Positions 27,777-39,211 are shown, numbered from the stretch's first letter. The stretch is 64,000 nucleotides of DNA from Anaerovirgula multivorans (GCF_900188145.1 NZ_FZOJ01000008.1:62001-126000), one strand, 5' to 3'. Numbers and translations are program-made. Notes: generated by a model not told the origin, from the letters alone.

Positions 27777-30242
27777 TTACTTCACAACAATGTTTACAAG
27801 CTTTTTAGGGATAGCTACCACTCTTACTATTTCTTTTCCCTCAAGTAACTGTTTCATTTTTTCACTTTCTCCAGCCATTTTTTCTAGTTCTTCCTTAGAA
27901 GTAGCTAAAGGTACTAACATTTTTTCTCTTACTTTTCCATTTATTTGTATTACTATTTCTACATCTTCCTTAACAATAGCTTGTGGATCATACTCTGGCC
28001 ATTCCATTAAGTAAGCACTAGTCTTATATCCTATTTTTTGCCATAGCTCCTCTGTAACATGAGGCGCAAATGGAGATAGTAATAATATAACCGTTTCAAT
28101 ACCTTGTTTAAATAATAGGTTGTTTAAGGAATTTTTGTCGATTTCTTTATATTTATATAGATCATTTACCAATTCCATGACGCCACTTACAGCGGTATTA
28201 AAGTTAAATCTTCCTTCTATATCTTCTGTGACTCTTTTTATGGTTTTGTGAATCATATAATTTAAATCTTTATCTTCTTTTGTTAGTGGCTTTTCCGCAC
28301 CCTCTAGCATGTTATTTGCTAAAGCTTCCTCTACAAGGCGCCATACACGGTTTAAAAATCTTGAACAACCTTCTACCCCTTGGTCACTCCATTCTAAATC
28401 CCTTTCAGGAGGTGCTGCAAACAATACAAATAATCTAGCTGTATCTGCTCCATATTTTTCTATTATTTCTTCAGGACTTACAGTATTCCCTTTTGATTTT
28501 GACATTTTTGCACCATCTTTTAAAACCATTCCTTGAGTTAATAGGTTTTTAAAGGGCTCATCCACATCAAGTAGTTCTAAATCTTTTAATACCTTTGTAA
28601 AAAACCTTGAGTACAAAAGATGTAGTATAGCATGCTCAACTCCACCTATATATTGATCTACAGGCATCCAATAATTTACCGCCTTTTTGTCGAAAACAGT
28701 ATCATTATTTTTAGCATCTGTATATCTTAAAAAGTACCATGAGGAATCAACAAAAGTATCCATTGTATCGGTTTCTCTTTTTGCCAACTTTCCACATGTT
28801 GGGCATGGTGTATGAATATAGGATTCGCTAGTTGTTAATGGTGATAGCCCAGCACCAGTGAATTTCACGTCTAAAGGTAGGTTTACTGGTAAATCTTCTT
28901 CTTTAACAGGAACAATACCACAAGTATCACAATAGACGATTGGTATTGGTGTACCCCAATATCTTTGTCTAGATAACAGCCAGTCTCTAAGACGATAGCT
29001 AATGGTTCTTTTTCCCTTACCATTTTTTTCTAACAGATCGCAAATCTTATCAAAGGCTGCCTTGCTGTCTAATCCATTAAAATCACCTGAATTTGTCATC
29101 ATGCCTTCTTCAGTATAAGCCTCATCCTTTATTTCGAAATCTTCATCACCTTGAGGTTTTATAACAGGTAATACCTCAATATCATATTTTCTTGCGAAAT
29201 CTAAGTCCCTCTGATCATGAGCAGGTACCGCCATAATTGCTCCTGTGCCATAGTCTACCAAAACATAGTTGGCGATATAAATAGGTACCTTTTTACCTGA
29301 TAGGGGATTAATACAATACCTACCAATAAACAAGCCTTCCTTTTCTGTATCAGTAGATGTTCTATCAATATCAGATAAATGCTGTAATTTATCGACAAAA
29401 GCCTTCGCTAGTTCTTCGTATTCTGTATCTTTAACGAGATCCTTCACATAGGGATGTTCTGGTGCTAGAACCATATAAGTTGCACCAAATACTGTATCCG
29501 GTCTTGTAGTAAATACTTTTAGAGTTTCTGAAAAATCTTCAATAGTAAACTCGATCTCTCCACCAACACTTTTTCCTATCCAATTTTCTTGCATTATTTT
29601 TACCTTATTGGGCCAACCTTCAAGTAATTGTATATCTTCCAATAGTTTTTCAGCATAATCAGTAATTTTAAAATACCACTGATTTAACATTTTTTTCCCA
29701 ACAGCACTATCACATCTCTCGCATTTTCCTCCCACTACTTGTTCATTAGCTAAAACAGTTTCGCAGGAAGGACACCAATTTACCCTTGACTCTTTTTTAT
29801 AGGCTAATCCTTTATTGTAAAACTGTAAGAATAGCCATTGGGTCCACTTATAATAATCTTCATTGCATGTTGCTACTTCACGATCCCAATCATAGCTTAA
29901 CCCTAATGAATTCAATTGTTTCTTCATATCTTCTATATTTTGTTTTGTCCAGATAGCAGGATGGATGCCATTTTTTATTGCTGCATTTTCAGCAGGTAAT
30001 CCAAAAGCATCCCATCCCATGGGATGTAGTACATTAAAACCTTTCATTTTTTTATATCTTGCTACAACATCTCCAATAGAATAGTTTCTAACATGTCCCA
30101 TATGAATTTTCCCTGATGGATATGGAAACATCTCTAAAACATAATATTTAGGATCATCCTCGTTATATGTAGCAAATAGTTTCTTTTCACTCCATTTTTG
30201 TTGCCATTTTGTTTCGATTTTCTTATAATCATAAGTTGCCAT
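27777..30242 (-). CDS. leuS: leucyl-tRNA synthetase
   Basis: LeuS charges tRNA-Leu. The 821-aa class I synthetase has the HIGH-type motif in [18 protein letters not shown], the KMSKS loop ([15 protein letters not shown]), a zinc-binding [21 protein letters not shown], and the CP1 editing domain ([43 protein letters not shown]). Length is normal. A leucine T-box precedes it, so uncharged tRNA-Leu should raise its expression. rsfS and the nadD group lie upstream. Confidence 0.98.
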   Translation of the reverse strand: MATYDYKKIETKWQQKWSEKKLFATYNEDDPKYYVLEMFPYPSGKIHMGHVRNYSIGDVVARYKKMKGFNVLHPMGWDAFGLPAENAAIKNGIHPAIWTKQNIEDMKKQLNSLGLSYDWDREVATCNEDYYKWTQWLFLQFYNKGLAYKKESRVNWCPSCETVLANEQVVGGKCERCDSAVGKKMLNQWYFKITDYAEKLLEDIQLLEGWPNKVKIMQENWIGKSVGGEIEFTIEDFSETLKVFTTRPDTVFGATYMVLAPEHPYVKDLVKDTEYEELAKAFVDKLQHLSDIDRTSTDTEKEGLFIGRYCINPLSGKKVPIYIANYVLVDYGTGAIMAVPAHDQRDLDFARKYDIEVLPVIKPQGDEDFEIKDEAYTEEGMMTNSGDFNGLDSKAAFDKICDLLEKNGKGKRTISYRLRDWLLSRQRYWGTPIPIVYCDTCGIVPVKEEDLPVNLPLDVKFTGAGLSPLTTSESYIHTPCPTCGKLAKRETDTMDTFVDSSWYFLRYTDAKNNDTVFDKKAVNYWMPVDQYIGGVEHAILHLLYSRFFTKVLKDLELLDVDEPFKNLLTQGMVLKDGAKMSKSKGNTVSPEEIIEKYGADTARLFVLFAAPPERDLEWSDQGVEGCSRFLNRVWRLVEEALANNMLEGAEKPLTKEDKDLNYMIHKTIKRVTEDIEGRFNFNTAVSGVMELVNDLYKYKEIDKNSLNNLLFKQGIETVILLLSPFAPHVTEELWQKIGYKTSAYLMEWPEYDPQAIVKEDVEIVIQINGKVREKMLVPLATSKEELEKMAGESEKMKQLLEGKEIVRVVAIPKKLVNIVVK

Positions 30243-30286
30243 CTATTTGTTCTTCCTCCTTATAGGTCCATTATTTTTTCTATGAT

Positions 30287-30505
30287 AAAACAAAAACTTT
30301 CAAGTCTATTTAGGGACGGAATAGATTCCGCGGTACCACCCTAATTGACTGAAAGTCCTCTTAATTGGTTTTTAAAGGATACCATCCTATATAGTATTCA
30401 TTAGAATAAGGCAAGTTCCACAGCGTACTTTGTTGATTTTCACCAATCATCAACTCTCTAAAAAAGCAATTATCTGTGTACTACTCCTTAACTATATTAA
30501 ATATA
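30287..30505 (-). promoter_or_regulatory. T-box leader of leuS (leucine)
   Basis: The canonical T-box AGGGTGGTACCGCGG lies at 30328-30342 on the minus strand. Downstream, ACTTTCAGTC-type sequence (30345-30356) pairs with GACTTGAAAGT (30297-30307) and is followed by TTTTTGTTTT, giving the terminator. The upstream stem I region contains GGAACTTGCC, with CTT (30413-30415) as the likely leucine specifier codon, and a GTTGAT/ATCAAC stem nearby. Confidence 0.93.
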
Positions 30506-30548
30506 TATTTCAAAATACTAGGTTCTTGGTAATAACTATATTTTTATA

Positions 30549-30917
30549 TTATATATTATCTTCAATTATTTTGTCAATATTTATAATTTTAGCATCTTTC
30601 CAAATTCCTTCTATATTATAAAACTCTCTATCTTCTTTATGAAATATATGAATAATAATATCTCCATAATCTAATAATATCCATCTAGCTGAATCATATC
30701 CTTCTTTATGAAAAATATGAATGTTTTCATTTTCCAGTTGCTTCTGCACTTCATCTGCTATTGCTTTTGCTTGACGCTCAGATGAAGTATTCGTAATAAC
30801 AAAATAATCACAGAGAGTAGATATGCCTTGTAAATCTAGTACAGTTATACTCTGACCTAACTTATCATCAATGTATTTAATTATTTTTGCTAATAAACCA
30901 TCGGTTGTATTTTTCAT
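30549..30917 (-). CDS. rsfS: ribosomal silencing factor RsfS
   Basis: RsfS binds L14 and blocks 30S-50S joining in slow growth. The 122-aa protein has the family core DLQGISTLCDYFVITNTSSERQAKAIADEV and WILLDYGDIIIHIFHKEDREFY. The ATG at 30917 is chosen because AAAGGAGG lies 7 bases before it, inside the slightly longer open frame. It belongs to the conserved obg-yhbY-nadD-yqeK-rsfS-leuS order; here a Ca/Na antiporter and an LCP gene are interleaved. Confidence 0.96.
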   Translation of the reverse strand: MKNTTDGLLAKIIKYIDDKLGQSITVLDLQGISTLCDYFVITNTSSERQAKAIADEVQKQLENENIHIFHKEGYDSARWILLDYGDIIIHIFHKEDREFYNIEGIWKDAKIINIDKIIEDNI

Positions 30918-30935
30918 TAATTTCCTCCTTTTCAT

Positions 30936-31937
30936 TTATATAAATAATTTAGCTAGTATACCTAGGTAAGCTAAATATATTCCCAAAACACTTGCGCCTA
31001 TTGAACGACTTATAGAACCTTTTAGGGTACCGCCGATTACTAGTATTAACATCATTAGTAATGCTATAGGTATATCTAAATATAAAGCTTGTGGTACATT
31101 GTGAATCGTTGCACCAAGCATGATATTCTGATAGTTAATTACAATCCCCTGTTCCCCTAGCTTTGAGGATATACCCAACACCATAACTATGTCAAGTATA
31201 TTGGCACCTAAAATATTTCCAACAGATATCTCACTATGCCCCTTTACAATAGAGCTAAATGCTGTAATCAATTCTGGAAGGGAGGTTCCTAATGCAATTA
31301 GCGTTAAACTAATTACTTGTTCTGGAACACCTATAAGCTTTGCAATAGCCACACCGTTATTTACTAATAATCTTGCACCAATCACTATAAATAGTGCACC
31401 TAAGATGAATTTGGTTACATTTATTTTTATCTTTTGTTTATTTAAATCCACTGCATGATTCTGTCCAGTAGTATTTCGTCCGCTACCTTTAAATTCCAGT
31501 ATATTCAAAATAATATATGCTATAAACATTAGTAAAAAAACATTTCCCTCTTGCGGCGTAATGATTGTATCTTTTGCTAAAAAAAACATCATAACTCCAC
31601 ATAGAAGCATAAAAAAACCTTTGATAGAAAACTTAGTAGTATGTATTTTTATAGGAGAAATCAAAGCCGTTAGTCCTAATATAAGTCCTATATTGCATAC
31701 CATTGAGCCAACCACATTACCAATAGCAACATCATAATAATGTTGGTAAGTAGCAATAGACGATACTAACAACTCAGGCAGAGTTGTTGCAACACTTACT
31801 AAAGTCGCTCCAATTAAAACGTTTGGTACACCTGTTACTTTAGCGATCCAAACTGCAGATTCAACAAACCAATCTCCGCCTTTTATTATTATGATAATCC
31901 CCAGTACAAAAAAAAGTAATGTCCCAAAGCTTCCCAT
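30936..31937 (-). CDS. calcium/sodium antiporter (CaCA family, YrbG-like)
   Basis: This 333-aa membrane protein has about ten hydrophobic helices and the two inverted alpha repeats of cation/Ca2+ exchangers: VSVATTLPELLVSSIATY with GNVVGSMVCNIGLILGL, and ALGTSLPELITAFSSIVKG with GNILGANILDIVMVLGI. The acidic residues of both PEL motifs are present. It is expected to exchange Ca2+ for Na+ or H+ at the cell membrane. It lies between the LCP gene and rsfS. Confidence 0.92.
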   Translation of the reverse strand: MGSFGTLLFFVLGIIIIIKGGDWFVESAVWIAKVTGVPNVLIGATLVSVATTLPELLVSSIATYQHYYDVAIGNVVGSMVCNIGLILGLTALISPIKIHTTKFSIKGFFMLLCGVMMFFLAKDTIITPQEGNVFLLMFIAYIILNILEFKGSGRNTTGQNHAVDLNKQKIKINVTKFILGALFIVIGARLLVNNGVAIAKLIGVPEQVISLTLIALGTSLPELITAFSSIVKGHSEISVGNILGANILDIVMVLGISSKLGEQGIVINYQNIMLGATIHNVPQALYLDIPIALLMMLILVIGGTLKGSISRSIGASVLGIYLAYLGILAKLFI

Positions 31938-32077
31938 AGTGCCCCCCCTATTACTTTGTTAAGTTACATATACTTATTTGATAAAAAGAACATTATACAA
32001 CTATACATCGTTATAATATATTTTCCTCTTTAAAATATATGCCAATTTCACTTAAACAAAATGATACAAAAAACCTC

Positions 32078-33220
32078 TTAGGAAGTTAAGTCCTTGCCAA
32101 TTATTACTTTTACATCTACTTCATTTGTTGCTTCTATCAGATTTTTTATACCTAATATCTTACCAATTTTTTTAGCATCTTTTTTATATTTGGGATTGTA
32201 TTCTATAAAAGATTCTATTATATTATTTGATTCATAATTATTTATTGATTCTACTGATATCTTAGATTCCTCCAGTTTTTCTGCAAATCTAGCAGCTGTT
32301 CCACTAATTCCACAGCCATTCAGTACTTCTACTCTAGAAGCATTGACTGATTTCGTTTTATTTGTTAAATAATTTTCTTTAAGCTGTTGGATATCACTAT
32401 CATCTACTACATAATAGGAAACGCCATTGATCATTGCAGGTCTTCCTGGCAAAGTCATTTTTGTTAGTTCATTGGACCTTCCAATAAAATTTTTTAATCC
32501 CAGGTAAATCATTTTTGTTTTTGGTATATTTGTATCTACATTTCTATAAAATATTTTAGTTAATGTAGGGGCTTTAAATACCGTAAGCGGTGACATAGCT
32601 TCCTTGATTAAGACATTAGCAAATTGTTGCTGTGCTTCTACTCTTCCTAAGTCTTGATTAGCATAACCACTTCTAAATCTTAAAAACTGTAGGGCTTGTC
32701 CACCATCTAAGGTCTGTAAACCTTTAGAAATATCAATCTCTAGAGGAGGATCAGCATAAGGATCTTTATATTTCATATCTACAGGTACTTCTAAGGTGAT
32801 TCCTCCTAAAGCATCTACTATCTCTTCTACAGCCTTATAATTTATTTTAGCATAATAATCTATTGGAATACCTAAGAAGTCTTCAACTGTATTTGTTAAC
32901 AGTTCAACACCTCCATAAGCATGTGCATGATTGACTTTTTCTTGAGATTTTCTACCATCGATTGCAACTCTTGTATCTCTTGGTATAGAAATCAATACTG
33001 GGTTTTTAGCAGAAGAATCTATACTTAGAAGCATAATAGAATCAGCTCTAGTTCCTTTGGTGTTGGATGAATCCTGTGCATCAACTCCAAATATTAATAT
33101 ATTTATCCTACCATTTGTAGCATATATATTGCCACTGCTTATGGTAAAAAAACCAATGATTGCAATCATAAAAAATGATATAATCAACGTACCCGCTATT
33201 TTTTTTCTTTGTTTTTTCAT
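32078..33220 (-). CDS. LytR-CpsA-Psr (LCP) family protein with LytR_C domain
   Basis: LCP enzymes attach teichoic acid or other glycopolymers to peptidoglycan. The 380-aa protein has a membrane anchor (residues 9-27), the LCP domain with GVDAQDSSNTKGTRADSIML, SIPRDTRVAIDGR (conserved arginines) and LQFLRFRSGYANQDLGRVEAQQ, then a C-terminal LytR_C domain (SRVEVLNGCGISGTAARFAE). GAGGTGAATT precedes the ATG. It lies between yqeK and the antiporter, a common Firmicutes placement. Confidence 0.95.
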   Translation of the reverse strand: MKKQRKKIAGTLIISFFMIAIIGFFTISSGNIYATNGRINILIFGVDAQDSSNTKGTRADSIMLLSIDSSAKNPVLISIPRDTRVAIDGRKSQEKVNHAHAYGGVELLTNTVEDFLGIPIDYYAKINYKAVEEIVDALGGITLEVPVDMKYKDPYADPPLEIDISKGLQTLDGGQALQFLRFRSGYANQDLGRVEAQQQFANVLIKEAMSPLTVFKAPTLTKIFYRNVDTNIPKTKMIYLGLKNFIGRSNELTKMTLPGRPAMINGVSYYVVDDSDIQQLKENYLTNKTKSVNASRVEVLNGCGISGTAARFAEKLEESKISVESINNYESNNIIESFIEYNPKYKKDAKKIGKILGIKNLIEATNEVDVKVIIGKDLTS

Positions 33221-33245
33221 AATTCACCTCTGTCATTCAAAAATT

Positions 33246-33824
33246 TTATGACTTCATCTTTAATAACAATTCATTTCGTGCATACAAGGTATTGGGATGT
33301 AATAGCTTTTCTATGCTTAGTACATAGATAATCGTATTATTCAAAGCCTGTAACACCGCTTTATCTAAATCTTCAGCAGCAATTTTTCTTAATTCATTGA
33401 CACCAGGATAATTTCTTCCTTCTTCTATAAAATCAGCTAAGTAAATGATTTTTTCTAGCTTACTCATTCCTTCTCGGCCAGTTGTATGGTTTTCAATAGC
33501 ATTTAAGATATTTTCGTTATTTATATTAAATTCTATTTTTGCTATGGAAGCTGCCACTTTCCCATGTAATAATTCATGAGCCTCCATGATGATGTTATCT
33601 GTAACTACTCCATAAGTTCTAACGCATTCCATTAGTTGTTGTCTAGTATAGTCTTTTGCAAAGTCATGTAGTAATGCAGCTATTTTAGCATTCATGGTAT
33701 CTTCATGATACTTTTCCGCTAAATATATAGATGCTTTCACTACTCCAAGTGTATGTCTATACCTTTTAGGATTGATTGTTACTTTTAGCCTTTCTTCAAT
33801 TTTCGTTATTAATTGATTTTCCAT
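33246..33824 (-). CDS. yqeK: YqeK-family HD-domain Ap4A hydrolase
   Basis: YqeK cleaves diadenosine tetraphosphate symmetrically to ADP. The 192-aa HD-domain protein has RYRHTLGVVKASIYLAEKY, the HD pair in AALLHDFAKDYTR, and NAIENHTTGREGMSKLEKIIYLADFIEEGR with further metal-binding residues. The ATG at 33824 has AGGAG 8 bases upstream; a GTG three codons earlier is possible. It follows nadD directly, the usual order. Confidence 0.95.
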   Translation of the reverse strand: MENQLITKIEERLKVTINPKRYRHTLGVVKASIYLAEKYHEDTMNAKIAALLHDFAKDYTRQQLMECVRTYGVVTDNIIMEAHELLHGKVAASIAKIEFNINNENILNAIENHTTGREGMSKLEKIIYLADFIEEGRNYPGVNELRKIAAEDLDKAVLQALNNTIIYVLSIEKLLHPNTLYARNELLLKMKS

Positions 33825-33859
33825 ATACTGCACTCCTATTTATCGTCTTTTTTATTTAA

Positions 33860-34510
33860 TCACAAACTTTCATTTATGTTTTTAACATATAAATGATGCT
33901 TTTTTATGTATTTCTCAACACCTTCTGTTACCAAGTACTTGATTGATAATTTTTGTCTTATTCGCTCTCTAATATCACTAGAGGAAATCTCTAAAATTGG
34001 TATAGACATGTTGATGATAGATGCATTATACTTTTTATTAAAGAAGTGTACTTTCTCATTGAAACTTTCATCATCATAACCTAATCTGGTTGCAACTACA
34101 GTTTTCATAGTTCTAAATAAATAAGCACAATCCTTCCACGTACTCATTTCCATGAAAGCATCAGTTCCAGTAATAAAATATAACTCTATATTCTCACCAT
34201 ATTGCATTAATAACTGCTTTATGGTATCAGCTGTATAGGATTGTCCTCTTCTCATAACTTCTATATTAGACAATTCAAATTTGGGATTGCTATTTATAGC
34301 TACAGCTGTCATGATTAATCTATGATGGGCAATGGTAATGTCTTTACTATTTTTATGTGGCGGATTACCAGTAGGAATGAAAATAACTTTATCTAAATTC
34401 AAGTTATATAATGCTGTTTCTGCAACAAATAAATGACCTAGATGAATAGGATCAAAAGTTCCTCCCATAATGCCATATCTATGTGTTATTTTTCTGTCCT
34501 TATTATTCAT
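33860..34510 (-). CDS. nadD: nicotinate-nucleotide adenylyltransferase
   Basis: NadD joins NaMN and ATP into NaAD in NAD synthesis. The 216-aa protein has the nucleotidyltransferase motif GIMGGTFDPIHLGHLFVAE and the C-terminal ISSSDIRERIRQ. FIPTGNPPHK and YFITGTDAFMEMSTWKD are also family-typical. It follows yhbY across a gap with a weak terminator and precedes yqeK. Confidence 0.97.
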   Translation of the reverse strand: MNNKDRKITHRYGIMGGTFDPIHLGHLFVAETALYNLNLDKVIFIPTGNPPHKNSKDITIAHHRLIMTAVAINSNPKFELSNIEVMRRGQSYTADTIKQLLMQYGENIELYFITGTDAFMEMSTWKDCAYLFRTMKTVVATRLGYDDESFNEKVHFFNKKYNASIINMSIPILEISSSDIRERIRQKLSIKYLVTEGVEKYIKKHHLYVKNINESL

Positions 34511-34636
34511 TCATTCACCATCTTTCATCCTTTGTTTCTAATTCAATGATTATACTATATTTTACAATAGTTGAAAAGTCAATTGTTTTGTGTAGTAGTA
34601 AAGTATTCCATCGCTTCCTTATTATTAAATACATAC

Positions 34637-34671
34637 TTAAGGCACCTTTACAAAACGCTTAGGTGCCTTAA
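34637..34671 (-). terminator. terminator after yhbY
   Basis: On the minus strand TTAAGGCACCT pairs perfectly over 11 bp with AGGTGCCTTAA around a 13-base loop. The following tail has few T's, so termination may be partial. Confidence 0.6.
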
Positions 34672-34675
34672 TATA

Positions 34676-34972
34676 TTAATGTTTTGGCAATTGAATTTTA
34701 GGATTGTTTCTTGATGGTCTATAGATGGTGAATTTGTTCCCTATAGCTTGTACAAATTCAGCATTTAAAGCTTTAGCAACATCATTTGCTGTTTTTTTAG
34801 CATCTAATAGACTGGTTTCTAAAATATTAATTTTAACAATTTCTCTAGTTTCTAATACATTATCTAACTGTGATAAAAAGTTGTCTGTAACTCCTAATTT
34901 GCCGATTTGAGTAATTGGCTTTATACTATGGGCCATGCCTTTAAGATATGTTCTTTGTTTACCTGTTAACAT
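34676..34972 (-). CDS. yhbY: YhbY-family ribosome-assembly RNA-binding protein
   Basis: This 98-aa CRM-domain protein binds RNA and associates with 50S precursors. It has LTGKQRTYLKGMAHSIKPITQIGK and the GNKFTIYRPSR C-terminus; the IGKLGVT loop takes the place of the GxxG-type RNA loop. It lies downstream of obg, as in Bacillus and many Clostridia, with a small cysteine protein between. Confidence 0.95.
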   Translation of the reverse strand: MLTGKQRTYLKGMAHSIKPITQIGKLGVTDNFLSQLDNVLETREIVKINILETSLLDAKKTANDVAKALNAEFVQAIGNKFTIYRPSRNNPKIQLPKH

Positions 34973-34987
34973 TTACCTACTCCTTTT

Positions 34988-35170
34988 TTAAATTTCTACT
35001 TCTTTTCGAAGTTTTCTTCTATGAATTTCGTATTCCTTTACTCCCTTTTTCCAACCAGTTCTTGTTTTTTCCATTACTGTAGATTTTTCGCTGACGACAA
35101 AGTCATTTTTAGCAAAGCAATAATAAGCTTTTGTGTCTAATTTGCAATTTTCACAATGTATGCAGCTCAT
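34988..35170 (-). CDS. small cysteine-rich protein between obg and yhbY, 60 aa
   Basis: The 60-aa product starts MSCIHCENCKLDTKAYYC, giving cysteines at 3, 6, 9 and 18 that could form a zinc site, and ends in a basic stretch (RRKLRKEVEI). The ATG at 35170 is chosen over a longer frame because it avoids overlap with the obg stop at 35193. I recognise no family by name. Its position among ribosome-assembly genes suggests, but does not show, an RNA-related role. Confidence 0.7.
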   Translation of the reverse strand: MSCIHCENCKLDTKAYYCFAKNDFVVSEKSTVMEKTRTGWKKGVKEYEIHRRKLRKEVEI

Positions 35171-35192
35171 GTTACCTATAAACCCCCATCTC

Positions 35193-36500
<1,308 letters not shown>

Positions 36501-36621
36501 TTATATTTCTCTATTTCCTTTTAATCTATATAGATAACCAATTGATATAATAATTTCATTATATCAACTAAAAAGAAACTGTCAACTTTATTTATTATTC
36601 CAAAACAAACAATAAATTAAA

Positions 36622-36649
36622 CAAAAAAACCGCCGTGTTTTGGCGGTTT
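36622..36649 (-). terminator. terminator after rpmA
   Basis: On the minus strand AACCGCC pairs with GGCGGTT around a 7-base loop and is followed by a seven-T run. It separates the ribosomal genes from obg. Confidence 0.88.
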
Positions 36650-36653
36650 ATAA

Positions 36654-36935
36654 TTAGTTTGCTGCATAAATACTAACTTGTTTTTTATCTTTGCCTTTTC
36701 TTTCGAACTTAACAACACCATCTATTAATGCGAATAAAGTGTCATCTCCACCTTTTCCAACATTTGTTCCTGGATGGATTTTAGTACCTCTTTGTCTTAC
36801 TAAAATGTTTCCAGCAGTTACAGATTGTCCGTCGGATTTCTTAACGCCTAATCTTTTAGCAGCACTATCTCTACCGTTTTTGGAGCTACCTACTCCTTTT
36901 TTACTAGCAAATAACTGAAGATTAATTTTAAACAT
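36654..36935 (-). CDS. rpmA: 50S ribosomal protein L27 (with cleavable N-terminus)
   Basis: L27 reaches the peptidyl-transferase centre. The 93-aa precursor begins [19 protein letters not shown]: the nine-residue extension ending in Phe9, before Ala10, is the Firmicutes site cut by Prp. The mature body follows the family ([39 protein letters not shown]). prp is 3 bases upstream and rplU before that. Confidence 0.98.
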   Translation of the reverse strand: MFKINLQLFASKKGVGSSKNGRDSAAKRLGVKKSDGQSVTAGNILVRQRGTKIHPGTNVGKGGDDTLFALIDGVVKFERKGKDKKQVSIYAAN

Positions 36936-36938
36936 GAC

Positions 36939-37271
36939 TTACACCTCCTTGTCATGAACAATTATATATTGAGAATAACTTTCTTGAATATTTCTAATTC
37001 CAAGTACCATCGTGTCAAGTAGATTATTTACTTGTTGTCTATCCCGTTGAGATAAACCCTCAGGTATCCAACAAGCTAAGTATCCATCAGCTATCTCATA
37101 AGAAACTTGGATTTTTAGCACTTCACTTAATCCTAGAATTATTGTTTGTGTTAACATAGATACAGCAGCACAAACGATATCCTTGCCAGGTTCATCTGCA
37201 TATGCATGACCTGTAATCTTAAATTCGCTAATGTATTGATTGTGATCTCTTTCTATTCTTATCTTTATCAT
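36939..37271 (-). CDS. prp: ribosomal-processing cysteine protease Prp
   Basis: Prp removes the N-terminal extension of L27. The 110-aa protein has the catalytic His22 in ITGHAYADEPGKDIVCAAVS and Cys34 in the same block. It lies between rplU and rpmA, as in staphylococci and clostridia, and its substrate L27 has the matching cleavage motif. Length is normal. Confidence 0.95.
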   Translation of the reverse strand: MIKIRIERDHNQYISEFKITGHAYADEPGKDIVCAAVSMLTQTIILGLSEVLKIQVSYEIADGYLACWIPEGLSQRDRQQVNNLLDTMVLGIRNIQESYSQYIIVHDKEV

Positions 37272-37281
37272 AGCTCATATC

Positions 37282-37593
37282 CTAAGCATTGATTTTTTCA
37301 ATAACTAGTTTTGTGTAAGGCTGTCTATGACCTTGTTTCTTTCTAAAATCTTTTTTAGGTTTGTATTTAAAGATAATGATTTTTTTACCTTTACCTTGTT
37401 CTACAACCTTTGCTTCAACCTTTGCTCCATTTACTAATGGATTTCCAACTGTTAAGCTTCCTTCTTTAGAAACAGCTAATACATTTTCAATTGTTACAAC
37501 ATCGCCTTCAGAAGCATTTAGCTTTTCAACAAACAATGTATCTCCTTCTTGCACTCTGTATTGCTTTCCACCTGTCTCAATGATTGCGTACAT
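37282..37593 (-). CDS. rplU: 50S ribosomal protein L21
   Basis: This 103-aa L21 starts [18 protein letters not shown] and ends with [20 protein letters not shown], the 23S rRNA-binding signature. It heads the rplU-prp-rpmA operon behind a structured leader. A GAGGAGGTG ribosome binding site precedes the ATG. Confidence 0.98.
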   Translation of the reverse strand: MYAIIETGGKQYRVQEGDTLFVEKLNASEGDVVTIENVLAVSKEGSLTVGNPLVNGAKVEAKVVEQGKGKKIIIFKYKPKKDFRKKQGHRQPYTKLVIEKINA

Positions 37594-37602
37594 ATTTACA
37601 CC

Positions 37603-37672
37603 TCCTCAACCCAGTCTCGCCGAACCCAAGGTACTTTCGTTTAAAACCCGATCCGTGCGGCTACTTACAGAT
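37603..37672 (-). promoter_or_regulatory. probable L21 leader RNA
   Basis: Before rplU the minus strand carries a GC-richer, structured stretch with GTAGCCGCACGGATCGGG, GAAAGTACCTTGGGTTCGGC and GAGACTGGG. Its position and style match the L21 leader, a ribosomal-protein autoregulatory RNA of Firmicutes. I cannot align it to the family model here. Confidence 0.5.
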
Positions 37673-37708
37673 ATATATATTATCATAGGAGTATACTGAT
37701 GTCAAGCT

Positions 37709-39211
37709 CTATAGTTCTATTTCCATAGCTAGCTTTTCAATAACCTCTAGTCTCCCCATTGTTTTTATTATTAAGTCATTATAATGTGCTTCTTTTTTGG
37801 GTAGAATCCATATTTTTATGTGGTAAGTCTCTTCTAGCTCCTTAATAACAAATTCATTATTAGATAGTTCATTTAGCACTTCAGGATGCACTTGAAAAAT
37901 AACGGCTTCTGCATTAGTATGATCGTGCATTCTTTTTATTTCTTTTTCTATTTTATGTATTATTACATCTTCATTTAAAACCCTGCCAGTACCTTCGCAG
38001 TATGGACATTTTTTTTGCAATAATGATTCTAACCTTTGTCTTACCTTTTTCCTAGTAATCTCCACTAAACCTAAAGAAGTTATTCCTAGTATCTTAGTTT
38101 TTGTACGATCTTTATTTAATGATTCTTCTAAAACCCTTAAGACCTTCTCAATATATTTTTCGTTTGTCATGTCTATCAAATCTACAATAATTATTCCGCC
38201 TATATCTCGAAGCCTTAATTGCTTTGCAATTTCTCTTGCTGCTTCTATATTTGTTTTATAAACTGTATCTTCTAAATCTATACTTCCCACATATTTACCA
38301 GTATTCACATCAATGACTGTCAATGCTTCTGTAGAATCAATAACAATATACCCTCCGCTTTTAAGCCAAACCCTTCTTGAGATTCCATTCTTTATTTGAG
38401 ATTCAATATTATAATATTGAAAGATCTCTAAATCATCTTTATATAGCTTAATTCTATCCTTTAGGTGGGGAGAAATTAGTTCTACTAATTCTAATACGTT
38501 TTTGTATTCTTGTTTATTATTAATAATGAACTCATTAATTTCTTTACTGAATACATCGCGGATTATTTTATCCACTAAATCAAAATCTTTATAAATCATT
38601 CTTGGTGCAAACCCTAGTTTTTTTTCTTTTTCTATCTTTTGCCATAGCTTTAGCAAAAACTTTATATCATCGCTAAAAGCTTCTTTGTTCTTAGCTTCGG
38701 CAGCTGTTCGAATAATAATTCCCATGTTTTGAGGCTTTGCTTCTTCTACTTCTTTTCTTAGTCTCTCTCGTTCTTCTTCACTAGTAATTCTTCTAGATAC
38801 TCCAAGATAATCTGTATAAGGCATTAAAACTAAGTAACGTCCTGGTAAAGTAATGTGGGTAGTAACTCTTGCTCCCTTTGAACCAATAGGTTCTTTTATA
38901 ACCTGAACAATGATTTCTTGTCCTTCTTTTACAATATCTTTAATAGATATATTTTTATAATTTTCATTATCTTCATATTGATATTCTTGAGGTATAGCAT
39001 CTCTTACATATAAAAAACTATTTTTTTCTAAACCGATATCTACAAAGGCTGCTTGCATACCAGGCAATACATTTGTTACCCTACCTTTATAGATATTACC
39101 TACTATTCTTTTATTATTCTTTCTTTCAAGATAGAATTCAACCAGTTCTTCAGATTCTAATAAAGCTAGTCTAGTTTCATTAATACTAACATCTACAATA
39201 ATTTGATTCAT
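37709..39211 (-). CDS. rng: ribonuclease E/G family endoribonuclease
   Basis: This 500-aa RNase G-like enzyme has an N-terminal S1 domain (KRIVGNIYKGRVTNVLPGMQAAFVDIG), the DNase I-like catalytic core with metal-binding Asp in TVIDVNTGKYVG and IIIVDLIDM, and the zinc-link CPYCEGTGRV. It lacks the long RNase E tail. The ATG at 39211 has AGGAGT upstream and is preferred over a start nine codons earlier. It sits downstream of the TIGR03960/TIGR03936 pair and upstream of rplU, a common clostridial order. Confidence 0.95.
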   Translation of the reverse strand: MNQIIVDVSINETRLALLESEELVEFYLERKNNKRIVGNIYKGRVTNVLPGMQAAFVDIGLEKNSFLYVRDAIPQEYQYEDNENYKNISIKDIVKEGQEIIVQVIKEPIGSKGARVTTHITLPGRYLVLMPYTDYLGVSRRITSEEERERLRKEVEEAKPQNMGIIIRTAAEAKNKEAFSDDIKFLLKLWQKIEKEKKLGFAPRMIYKDFDLVDKIIRDVFSKEINEFIINNKQEYKNVLELVELISPHLKDRIKLYKDDLEIFQYYNIESQIKNGISRRVWLKSGGYIVIDSTEALTVIDVNTGKYVGSIDLEDTVYKTNIEAAREIAKQLRLRDIGGIIIVDLIDMTNEKYIEKVLRVLEESLNKDRTKTKILGITSLGLVEITRKKVRQRLESLLQKKCPYCEGTGRVLNEDVIIHKIEKEIKRMHDHTNAEAVIFQVHPEVLNELSNNEFVIKELEETYHIKIWILPKKEAHYNDLIIKTMGRLEVIEKLAMEIEL

